64,000 nt of DNA from Ctenosaura bakeri (lineage: Eukaryota; Chordata; Lepidosauria; Squamata; Iguanidae), in assembly GCA_948474755.1 (NCBI GenBank), contig CAOLHI010000062.1:186001-250000 (forward strand), read 5' to 3'. A program made the position numbers and the translations under genes. A model generated the notes under the pieces. It searched no databases, was not told where the DNA came from, and saw only the letters and a list, made by a program, of their open reading frames with translations. Shown here one piece after another: positions 25,616-33,311 of the stretch. How positions within the stretch are numbered: the stretch's first letter is position 1; every line of letters begins with the position of its first letter.

Positions 25616-25798
25616 GGCCAGTGATCTGGTTTAGTGCTTTGAGTATTGGGAAACAGCCCTGGAGACCAGGGCTTGATTCCCTGCTCAACAGGGAAACCTG
25701 CTAGGTGACCGTCACATACTCTTAGCCCCAGAAAATCAAATTATAGGTTTGCTTTAGGATCACCATAAGTTGGAAACTACTGGAAGACACACAACAAG
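25616..25798 (+). mobile_element. tRNA-derived SINE (Sauria-like)
   Basis: A degenerate box A region (tggtttagtgctttgagt) is followed by a box B-like ggcttgattcc (about 25669-25680), a conserved body (gggaaacctgctaggtgacc, cagaaaatcaaattatagg) and the tail cataagttggaaac...gaagacacacaacaa. That tail resembles the BovB LINE 3' end. Known Sauria SINEs have this layout; the family name is inferred. It cannot act as a tRNA gene. Confidence 0.8.
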
Positions 25799-26715
25799 TA
25801 TCCTTATAACATTTTTTTGTAACAAAATCCATCATTATCCCCTTATTACCAAAGAAAAGCTGAGTAGCTTGCTTAAGTCCCTCTGGCTATTTTGTGGCTA
25901 AACTCTTAAAATGGAGCTACAGAATACTAGCTTGCATCTTATTCTCTTATGAACCAGTGAGAAATAACCGATCTTACAATGAAAAATTCTTCATAAAAAT
26001 TTTAAATGTACACTTTTCCATGTCAATTCAAATCTGTTGTGTTTGGTTTATTTAGACACCTCTCTGTGCTTGATAAAGAAGAAAATACTTTAAAAACAGC
26101 TGCCTAGACTCCCATTTGAAAAACAACAACAACAAAACAACAACAACAGGATTTTGATTGACACTTGAAAGACACAATAGTATGGACAAGGCAGCTTCCT
26201 TAAACAGAATGCCAAACCAGTTCACCCAGCTACTGAAAAGGTGTCATCCTGATTGACATTAGCTGAACTTTAGTCATAGGACACAAGGAGCAGGACTTCA
26301 TTTTTTAAATAAAAGCCATATGGATTCATATGCAATCTCTATGTATATTGATTGATAGGTCTGAAGACAAATATATGATATAATTGATTCACTCTTTCTC
26401 AATTCTTTCTTTAATTTCTCTTCTCCATAAGAACCCTATGAGATAGGTGGTGAATATTTTCCCTTCCCCCTGCCCTACTAAAATCCCAACATGGGGACCA
26501 TGTCTTCCACACCACGGCTGTTGAAGCTGCAGAAGAGGGAATATTGTTGAAACACCACTGAGTCAAGCCCTCATGGCCACCAAATACATGTTTCATAACT
26601 TGGAAATGTAGCCTTCAAGAAGGATAGAATCTCTCTACAGTTATAGAATAATAACCAAACTACTTTGCCTTTTGAACTAGACTGCCTTGCCAATGAATGG
26701 AACAAGGAACAAATC
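25799..26715. other. No gene seen
   Basis: Anonymous AT-rich sequence with a short (AAC)n run near 26120-26148. Confidence 0.5.
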
Positions 26716-26718
26716 ATA

Positions 26719-26770
26719 GGCCATTTCCTCACAGGGCGAAGGAATCGCCCCATGACACTACTCACCGGAC
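26719..26770 (+). mobile_element. Harbinger-like MITE M2, left piece (split by gypsy)
   Basis: Starts with the terminal repeat GGCCATTTCCTCAC and runs into tactcaccggac, which matches tactcatcggac in the uninterrupted relative at 37706-38127. The last five bases (CGGAC, 26766-26770) are the gypsy target duplication. The MITE resumes at 32899. Confidence 0.85.
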
Positions 26771-27646
26771 TGTCGGCGGCTGGGCAGGGCCGGGCAGGCT
26801 TGGGTCTGGCTCAGGCCGAGGCAGGCGTCCCGGAAGCCTCAGCCAGCAGAGTCACCGCAAAACTAAAGCAAGCCTTACTTCAGGCGGTAAACAGGAACGA
26901 AAAGAAAGGGTTTTCCTCACCCGGGCAACGAAGGGTTAAGCTGGCTGGCAAGGCTTCCGAGCAGAGTCTCGGCAGGAACAAGGCGGGACCACAGCAGGGG
27001 CAAGGCAGGCAGGAACAAAGCAGGAACAAGGCAGGAACAAGGCAGCAGCCCTGACGGGCAACACACGGAGAGCCGTTGGTTGTTGCTCTGTGCTGAACCT
27101 GACTCCCTCTGGCTCTAAAGTAGGAGCCTGGCGCCGGCGCCGGCCAATCCTGAAGCTGCTGCACAGCTGGGAGCCCTCAGCCGGGCTCACAGCTGAGCGT
27201 CCTTAGCCAGCTGCAAGCCCTCAGCCTGCCGCTGACGCTCCAGCAACCGGCGGGAGCGACGGGCAGCCTCCTTGGCCTGCCGCCGCTGCGAGAACGTGGG
27301 AGGGAGGCCGCCAGGCTCCTCCGGATCGGGCCCGCGGGTGAGCGGCAGCCCAGCGACCTCCGGGCGACTCTCTTCCGCAGCGCCGGCTCCGTCGGTGTCT
27401 TCAGTGGCGTCAGGGCAGGCAGGCTCGGGACGACCTCCCGTAGTGGCAGGTGGCTCCATAGCCTCCTCTGCGGCGGCGGTGGCCTCGACGGCGCCCGGGC
27501 AGCTGTTCCCGGCGCCGGAGGCCTCCGCCGCTACTCGCGAGGAGACCTCCGCCGCTACTCGCGAGGAGACCTCCGCCGCTACTCGCGAGGAGACCGGGTC
27601 GTCCTCCTCCTCGGGTGCTGCGTCTGGGGCCGCGGAGGTCCCGACA
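26771..27646 (-). repeat. 3' LTR of the gypsy element
   Basis: 876 bp, TGTCGG...CCGACA on both strands. Read on the minus strand, the first 460 bases (U3) keep the pol frame open to a stop at 27187-27189. Then come an inverted CCAAT box (about 27144-27150), a TACTTTAGA TATA-like site (about 27114-27122) and a predicted RNA start near 27091. It carries three copies of a 24-bp repeat (27522-27593); the 5' LTR has two. Confidence 0.96.
27522..27593. repeat. 24-bp tandem repeat in 3' LTR, three copies
   Basis: Three identical units starting cctccgccgctactcgcgag. In the pol frame each unit encodes eight residues (VSSRVAAE). The 5' LTR has two units at 32798-32845, which accounts for the whole length difference between the LTRs. 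Confidence 0.95.
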
Positions 27647-27660
27647 TCACTCCCCTCCCC
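27647..27660 (-). promoter_or_regulatory. Polypurine tract
   Basis: On the element's strand GGGGAGGGGAGTGA directly abuts the TGTCGG start of the 3' LTR, as expected for the plus-strand DNA primer. It is also in frame with the chromodomain reading frame (G-E-G-S). Confidence 0.85.
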
Positions 27661-27832
27661 AGGGATGCTCCTCCCCCCGGGCGGCCGGGGCTTGGCGGGA
27701 TAGCGGCGGTGGAAGGCCTGCACCAGCCGGGGCGCGTGGACGTCGGCGGCGTCTTCCCAGGACCGCTCCTCTGGACCGTGGCCGCGCCAGTCGACCAGGT
27801 ACTGGAGGCGGCCACGGCGGCGGCGGGAGTCC

Positions 27833-29813
27833 AGATATCAGCCACCTCGTACTCCTCCTGTCCGTCGACCGTGACAGGACCGGGGGGCGTACCCGGCCCG
27901 GCGTCGGGCCGCACCCCCGTTGCCGGTTGGAGCAGCGAACGGTGGAACACGGGGTGGATCCGGAGCGATCGTGGAAGCTGCAGGCGGAAGGCGTCAGGGT
28001 TGACCTGGGCCGTGATGGTGAAGGGGCCGATGAAGCGGGCGTCTAACTTCCGGTTTGGGCGAGAGGAGGGGAGGTAGCGGGTGGACAGCCACACTCTATC
28101 TCCGACCTGTAGCGGAGCCCCCGGCTGACGGTGTGCGTCCGCCGTCCGCTTGTACTGCTCCTTGGCTTCCTCCAGCTGGGATCGCAGAACGGCTTGTAGG
28201 GCACGCAGTTCCTGCAGCCATTGGTCGGCTGCCGGCACAGCCGACGGAGCTCCGACGGGCGGGAACCATCTCGGGTGGTAGCCATAGGTGGCCATAAACG
28301 GCGACTGCCGCGAGGAGGCGTGTACGGCGTTGTTGTATGCGAACTCGGCCAACGGAAGGAGTTCGCTCCAGGTGTCCTGCTGGTAGCAGCTGTAGCAGCG
28401 CAGGTACTGCTCCAGGGTCGCGTTGGTCCGCTCGGTCTGGCCGTCCGTCTGCGGGTGGTGCGCCGAGGACAGGTGTGGCTTGACGTCCAGGAGTTGCAGG
28501 AGGTTCTGCCAGAAGCGAGCGGTGAACTGCGCCCCCCGATCAGTCACCACACCTTCTGGCAGGCCGTGTAGCCGAAAGACATGCTGTAGGACGAGACGAG
28601 CTGTCTCCTTGGCTGAGGGTAGAGCCGGGCATGGCACGAAGTGGGCCATCTTTGAGAACAGATCCACTACCACCAGGATGGTGGTGTGGCCTCGGGACGG
28701 CGGCAGCTCCGTCACAAAGTCCATGGAGATTAGCCGCCAGGGCCCTGCAGGAGTCGGCAGAGGCTGCAGTAGCCCGGCGGGCTTCCCAGGCGGGTCTTTG
28801 GCCCATCGACACACTGGACAGGACCGGACGTAGCGATCCACGTCGCTCCGCACCCGCGGCCACCAAAACTCTCGCAGGATCAGATGAAGAGTCTTGAAGA
28901 GGCCAAAGTGCCCGGCCGGCCTCCCGTCATGGCAGAGACGAAGGACTTCCTCCCGGCAAGGCCCCGCCGGGACGAACAGCCTGCCCCGGTGGTACAACAG
29001 ACCCTCTCGGCGGGACCAAGGGGACGCGGGGTCCTCCGCTTGCAACCGCTGCTGGAACGGCTCCCCGGCCTGAGCCGCGCGGATGCGCCGCGACAGGTCC
29101 GCCACATCGACGGCGGCGGCGAAGTTCTCGGGTCGGAGGATCGTGGACCGGACGTCAGCCTCGGCCGTGGCGGCGTACTCCGGCTTCCGTGACAAGGCGT
29201 CCGCGCGTCGGTTGCGGGTCCGGGGGACGTATTGCAGCTGGAAGTCAAAGCGGGCGAAGAACTGGGCCCAGCGCATCTGCCGCGGGGTTAGCTTTCGGGC
29301 GGTCTGCAAAAACTCCAGGTTGCGGTGGTCCGTCCGCACCTGGACCGGATGCTGGGCCCCTTCCAGGAGGTGGCGCCACGCCTCAAACGCCACCTTGACC
29401 GCCAGGAGCTCCTTCTCCCAGATGGTATAGTTCTGTTTGGGAGGAGTGAGCTGCCGGGAGTGGTACGCGCACGGCAAGAGCTGGCCCTCCGGTCCGGACG
29501 CCTGGAGCAGGACCGCGCCGACCGCCACATCTGACGCGTCCGTCTCCAGCACAAACGGACGCTTGGGGTCCGGAAGCTGCAGGATCGGCTGAGAGACGAA
29601 CCGGGCCTTGAGGCGCTCGAAGGCCTGCTGCGCCTCGGGAGTCCACCGGAACGGCGCCTTGCCTCGGAGGACGCTGGTGATGGGCGCCGCCAGCTCTGCG
29701 TACTCCGGGATGAACTTCCGGTAAAAGTTCGCGAATCCCAGGAAGCGCTGCACGTCCTTGCGGCACCCCGGTGGCCGCCACGACACTATCGCCTCCACTT
29801 TGGCCGGGTCCAT
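27833..29813 (-). CDS. pol: Gypsy pol, RNase H and integrase part (out of frame with RT)
   Basis: Counting residues from 29813: RNase H spans about 85-210, with catalytic D92 (ETDAS), E135 (EKELLAV), D162 (TDHRN) and D205 (ADALS). The integrase zinc finger is H295-H302-C332-C335. The catalytic core is D365 (SMDF), D425 (TDRG) and E461 (QTERTN), a D,D-35-E triad. The GPY/F module has GPF at 596-598. The chromodomain begins at about 652, where the frame is lost after residue 660. All catalytic residues are intact. The frame differs from the RT part: a +1 shift (one extra or two missing bases) lies at about 29818-29826. The 29813 ATG is an internal Met, not a natural start. Confidence 0.95.
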
Positions 29814-29814
29814 C

Positions 29815-31146
29815 TCATACCCTCTGCGTCACCCGGTAGCCCAAGAAGTCGACTTCGCAGAGGTCGAAGGCGCACTTCTCGAGCTTGGCGTAGAGGCGGT
29901 GCTCCCGCAGCCGCTGCAGGACGATCCGGACGTGGGCTTCGTGTACTCGCTGGTTCGGCGAGTAGATGAGAAAATCATCTAGATAGATGATCACGAAGCG
30001 ATCGAGCAGGTCCCGAAAAACGTCGTTGACGAAGTGCTGGAAGACGGCTGGGGCGTTGCACAGACCGAACGGCATCACGGTGTACTCGTAGTGCCCGTAT
30101 CGCGTCTGGAACGCCGTCTTCCACTCGTCCCCCGCCCGGATGCGCACCAGGTTGTAAACCCCCCGCAGGTCCAACTTGGTGAACACCCTCGCGTGCCGTA
30201 AGCGCTCCAACAGTTCCGGGATTAGTGGCAGCGGATACCGGTTCCGGATAGTGATCCGGTTTAGGGCGCGGTAGTCATTACAGAGCCGGAGTTCGCCCGA
30301 TTTTTTGCGCACAAACAGCACGGGGGCCCCGGCAGGCGATGTGGAGGGCCGCACAAACCCCCGGCGCAGGTTCTTTTCCAAGAACTCTCGCAAGGCCGCC
30401 AGCTCCGGCTCAGACAAGGCGTAGATCCGTCCTGCGGGGATCGGGGCACCCGGGACCAGGTCTATGGCGCAGTCGTAAACCCGGTGTGGCGGCAGGCGGT
30501 CCGCCTCCTTTGGATCAAAGACATCCGCATAATCCCGGTACTTATGCGGCAGCTCCACTGTGGAGTCGGGCCCCGGGGACTCCAATGCAGCCATCAGCCG
30601 CTCTGGCCAACAGTGTTCTTGGCAGTAGTGGGAAGCGAACAGCACCTCGCACCGTGACCAAGAGATGTGCGGGTCATGGCGCGAGAGCCATGGCATTCCC
30701 AAAACCACTGGGAAGTAGGGCACCGCCGTCACCAGGAACCGGATCCGCTCGACGTGCCCCTGGATCTCTAGCACCACCTCGGCTGTCTGATGAGTGACAG
30801 GCCCCGACCGCAGCAGACGTCCATCAATGGTCTCCACTGGTCGGGACTCGGGCAGCGGCTCCAGAGGAATGCAGTGGTCTCGGGCGAACTGGGCGTCGAG
30901 GAAGTTGTTAGATGACCCAGAATCAATCATCGCCCCCACCGGGGCGGGCGCAGCATTGCTGTGGCTCACCGTCGCGGCAACCAACAGTGGGTCACGTTTA
31001 GGTGCAGGCGAATCCTCAGGCCCTTGGCCGCCAGGCTCCCCCAGGCCTCGCAGGCCATCTAGGTCTGGGGGGTGGCGTTTCCCGGTCTCCCAGCCGGGGT
31101 GGACTTGGCGGGACACACCCAGGCAAAATGTCCACCGAGGCCACAA
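29815..31146 (-). CDS. pol: Gypsy pol, protease and reverse transcriptase part
   Basis: The frame is open from 31146 to a premature stop at 29815-29817. It has no start codon of its own: ribosomes would enter it from gag by a -1 slip at 31083-31077. Residues counted from 31146: retropepsin-like active site DSG at 75-77 with the partner motif VVLGMPWL at 147-154. RT fingers and palm start at about 235, with LRLCNDYRALN at 286-296, KLDLRGVYN at 324-332, MPFGLCNAP at 358-366 and the catalytic YLDD at 388-391 (29985-29974). The product would copy element RNA in a cytoplasmic particle. The stop that ends it looks like a recent small indel, because RNase H resumes immediately in another frame. Confidence 0.95.
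   Translation of the reverse strand: MWPRWTFCLGVSRQVHPGWETGKRHPPDLDGLRGLGEPGGQGPEDSPAPKRDPLLVAATVSHSNAAPAPVGAMIDSGSSNNFLDAQFARDHCIPLEPLPESRPVETIDGRLLRSGPVTHQTAEVVLEIQGHVERIRFLVTAVPYFPVVLGMPWLSRHDPHISWSRCEVLFASHYCQEHCWPERLMAALESPGPDSTVELPHKYRDYADVFDPKEADRLPPHRVYDCAIDLVPGAPIPAGRIYALSEPELAALREFLEKNLRRGFVRPSTSPAGAPVLFVRKKSGELRLCNDYRALNRITIRNRYPLPLIPELLERLRHARVFTKLDLRGVYNLVRIRAGDEWKTAFQTRYGHYEYTVMPFGLCNAPAVFQHFVNDVFRDLLDRFVIIYLDDFLIYSPNQRVHEAHVRIVLQRLREHRLYAKLEKCAFDLCEVDFLGYRVTQRV
31038..31083 (-). promoter_or_regulatory. -1 ribosomal frameshift signal (GGGAAAC plus hairpin)
   Basis: On the minus strand the heptamer G GGA AAC occupies 31083-31077 in exact X XXY YYZ phase with gag. Five bases downstream is a stem: CTGGGGG/CCCCCAG (31065-31071 with 31038-31044) enclosing GGCCT/AGGCC (31052-31056 with 31044-31048). 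The gag TAG (31061-31059) lies in the bulge. A -1 slip puts the ribosome in the pol frame. PEG10, a domesticated relative, is known to use the same heptamer. A pseudoknot could not be tested by eye. Confidence 0.85.
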
Positions 31147-32018
31147 TACAAACAGAGTCCACCGCGCCGTCGGCGCTCTCTCTCCTCCGGAGTCAGCCGA
31201 GGACGGGCCCCTCCCAGCTGCATCGGCTCCTCCATGTCCGTAGCGCCACCGGACGCGCTGCCGGCAGGCCGAGCCGCAGGCGAGTCTCGTGGAGCAGCTG
31301 TCCCGGAGTGCGCTCCCACCACTGGCCGCGGGCCAGGGGCCGCCGCCCGACGGGCCTGCCTACGGGCTTCCAGGCGCCCGTCGATGCGGAGGGCCAGCTG
31401 TATCAGCCGCTCCAGGGTAGGAGGCGGCGAACTGCGGGCCAGCTCATCCAGGATCTCCGGCGACAGCCCGGCCCGGAACTGGTCTCGGAGGGCGGCATCA
31501 TTGTAGCCCAGGTCTTGGGTGAGCAAGCGGAAAGCAGTGGTGTATTCCCGCATGGAACCTCGCCCTTGCTGCAGCTGCCGAAGCTGCCGGCTCGCTGTTT
31601 CCACACGCACCGGGTCGCCCCAGACCTCCCGGAAGGCCTGCAGGAACGCCGCCATACTGTCCAGGACCGCGCTGTTCTGTTGCAGCAATGGCGTGGCCCA
31701 CTTAGCGGGCGAGCCTGACAACAGGCTGATGATAAACGCCACCTGGGCCCGCTCAGTAGGAAAGTCCTGGCCGCGTACCTGTATGAAGAGGCGGCAGTTT
31801 GCTAGGAAAGTCTCTAGGTCCGCCGGATCCCCAGAAAAACGCTGCGGCACAACAATGGGGATTTTAGCTGCAGGAGCCCGGGCTGCCTGCAGCTGTCCCA
31901 CCTGGAATTGCAAATTTTGCAGGGCCTGGGTCATCTGGTCCGTTTGGGCTCGCAGGCTCTGATTTTCCTGCGCTAGGGCTGCTACCTGAGCCCTCAGGGC
32001 GGCGTTCTCCCCCTCCAT
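31059..32018 (-). CDS. gag: Gypsy Gag protein, intact
   Basis: 319 residues, uninterrupted. Residues 1-45 form a likely coiled coil (ENAALRAQVAALAQENQSLR). Residues 55-215 are the capsid-like retrotransposon gag domain (PQRFSGDPADLETFL; WATPLL). A basic linker follows, and C289-C292-H297-C302 form one CCHC zinc knuckle for RNA binding. The ATG is 28 bp after the 5' LTR, just past the primer site, and is the first in the transcript leader after the LTR. The N-terminal coiled coil and the FSGDP motif resemble PEG10/RTL-type Gag proteins. It ends inside the frameshift signal, where a fraction of ribosomes would continue into pol. Confidence 0.95.
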   Translation of the reverse strand: MEGENAALRAQVAALAQENQSLRAQTDQMTQALQNLQFQVGQLQAARAPAAKIPIVVPQRFSGDPADLETFLANCRLFIQVRGQDFPTERAQVAFIISLLSGSPAKWATPLLQQNSAVLDSMAAFLQAFREVWGDPVRVETASRQLRQLQQGRGSMREYTTAFRLLTQDLGYNDAALRDQFRAGLSPEILDELARSSPPPTLERLIQLALRIDGRLEARRQARRAAAPGPRPVVGAHSGTAAPRDSPAARPAGSASGGATDMEEPMQLGGARPRLTPEERERRRRGGLCLYCGLGGHFAWVCPAKSTPAGRPGNATPQT

Positions 32019-32032
32019 CCTGCCCGGCAGGG

Positions 32033-32046
32033 ACAGAGCAACAATC
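32033..32046 (-). promoter_or_regulatory. Putative self-primer binding site
   Basis: Two bases inside the 5' LTR, the element strand reads TTGTTGCTCTGT (32044-32033). It is complementary to ACAGAGCAACAA in the LTR (27091-27080 in the 3' LTR), where the RNA is predicted to start. Twelve of twelve bases match the 3' LTR; the 5' LTR (32367-32356) has one G that could pair as G-U. No TGG needed to match a tRNA 3' CCA end is present. This is the Tf1/sushi type of self-priming; the exact RNA start is inferred. Confidence 0.7.
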
Positions 32047-32898
32047 TGTCGGCGGCTGGGCGGGGCCGGGCAGGCTTGGGTCTGGCTCAGGCCGAGGCAG
32101 GCGTCCCGGAAGCCTCAGCCAGCAGAGTCACCGCAAAACTAAAGCAAGCCTTACTTCAGGCGGTAAACAGGAACGAAAAGAAAGGGTTTTCCTCACCCGG
32201 GCAACGAAGGGTTAAGCTGGCTGGCAAGGCTTCCGAGCAGAGTCTCGGCAGGAACAAGGCAGGACCACAGCAGGGGCAAGGCAGGCAGGAACAAAGCAGG
32301 AACAAGGCAGGAACAAGGCAGCAGCCCTGACGGGCAACACACGGAGAGCCGTTGGTTGTTGCTCCGTGCTGAACCTGGCTCCCTCTGGCTCTAAAGTAGG
32401 AGCCTGGCGCCGGCGCCGGCCAATCCTGAAGCTGCTGCACAGCTGGGAGCCCTCAGCCGGGCTCACAGCTGAGCGTCCTTAGCCAGCTGCAAGCCCTCAG
32501 CCTGCCGCTGACGCTCCAGCAACCGGCGGGAGCGACGGGCAGCCTCCTTGGCCTGCCGCCGCTGCGAGAACGTGGGAGGGAGGCCGTCAGGCTCCTCCGG
32601 ATCGGGCCCGCGGGTGAGCGGCAGCCCAGCAACCTCCGGGCGACTCTCTTCCACAGCGCCGGCTCCGTCGGTGTCTTCAGTGGCGTCAGGGCAGGCAGGC
32701 TCGGGACGACCTCCCGTAGCGGCAGGTGGCTCCATAGCCTCCTCTGCGGCGGTGGTGGCCTCGACGGCGTCCGGGCAGCTGTTCCCGGCGCCGGAGGCCT
32801 CCGCCGCTACTCGCGAGGAGACCTCCGCCGCTACTCGCGAGGAGACCGGGTCGTCCTCCTCCTCGGGTGCTGCGTCTGGGGCCGCGGAGGTCCCGACA
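32047..32898 (-). repeat. 5' LTR of the gypsy element
   Basis: 852 bp with the same TGTCGG...CCGACA ends as the 3' LTR, and two instead of three 24-bp units. On the minus strand: an inverted CCAAT box near 32420-32426, a TATA-like TACTTTAGA near 32390-32398 and a predicted RNA start near 32367. No clear AATAAA was seen downstream. Confidence 0.96.
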
Positions 32899-33308
32899 CG
32901 GACTTTTGGGCTCCCTGGTCCGGTCCACGCTTCTCCAGAGCAGTGCATGGCTGCCACTCCGCACTGCTCTGGGGACAAAAATGGCGGCGTCCAGTTGGTT
33001 GAGCGTCTCGACCAACCACTGAAGCTCGCCAACCTAAAGCCTGCCCCCGGCAGATCGCAGGCTTGCACCAATGTGAGCCTGCAAATCTGCATAAGGGAGC
33101 AGGCTCACAGTGGCATGCTCCGTGCTTTTGAAAGACCTGTTTTTAGCGGTCTTTCAAAAGCACGCTGAATGACCACTTTTGGTAATTCCGGAGTGGGCTG
33201 GGGTGTGGATCTACATTAAGTAGGTCCCACCCAATCCACTCCCAGGTGCAGACATCCTCCCTTGGAGGACACTCTGCCCCGTGTTAAAAACCCCGTGTGG
33301 AAATGGCC
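32899..33308 (+). mobile_element. Harbinger-like MITE M2, right piece
   Basis: Begins with the duplicated target CGGAC (32899-32903), continues the MITE started at 26719 and ends in the terminal repeat GTGTGGAAATGGCC. It aligns with 37706-38127 throughout and, reversed, with 12553-12878. Hairpins: 32935-32972 (12 bp perfect), 32992-33021, 33051-33089, 33121-33164 (17 bp perfect), 33189-33243 and 33245-33280. Outer flanks are ATA (26716-26718) and AGA (33309-33311), so its own duplication is imperfect. Confidence 0.88.
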
Positions 33309-33311
33309 AGA

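Larger units (their letters stand above)
27187..27831 (-). pseudogene. pol: Pol C-terminus: chromodomain plus LTR-encoded tail, displaced by a frameshift
   Basis: Upstream of 27832 the integrase frame reads EEYEVADI, the first strand of a chromodomain. Beyond it the expected chromodomain residues (aromatic YLVDW, then SWE, then a helix ending QAFHRRYP) lie in the next frame, so one base seems to have been lost near 27832. That frame stays open through the polypurine tract (27647-27660) and across the LTR border at 27646, stopping at 27187-27189. The LTR-coded tail is about 152 residues. It starts acidic with VSSRVAAE repeats and ends in an arginine-rich segment ([20 protein letters not shown]). 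Chromodomains direct integration by binding histone tails; the tail matches nothing I know. Confidence 0.75.
26771..32898 (-). mobile_element. Near-complete Ty3/gypsy LTR retrotransposon (sushi-like chromovirus)
   Basis: A 6128-bp element on the minus strand. Its order is 5' LTR (32047-32898), self-primer site, gag, -1 frameshift signal, pol (PR-RT-RH-IN-chromodomain), polypurine tract, 3' LTR (26771-27646). The target duplication is CGGAC at 26766-26770 and 32899-32903. By eye the LTRs differ at about ten positions, all transitions, plus one 24-bp repeat unit. The insertion is therefore young but no longer new. Gag is intact; pol has one frame error between RT and RNase H and one in the chromodomain. 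Gag-pol layout, chromodomain and self-priming fit the Tf1/sushi branch, the source of domesticated mammalian genes such as PEG10; exact clade is inferred. There is no env gene. Confidence 0.96.

Noticed and set aside
25616..25798. Possible tRNA gene
   Set aside because: Box A and B are degenerate and no cloverleaf can be formed; the body and tail are those of a SINE.
27272..31962. Plus-strand reading frames opposite the gypsy genes
   Set aside because: They are antisense shadows of gag, pol and LTR coding frames in GC-rich sequence and have no domains.
32463..33092. 209-codon frame covering the 5' LTR and beyond
   Set aside because: Its left part is the LTR copy of the pol tail. Its start lies in the flanking MITE, so the join is accidental.
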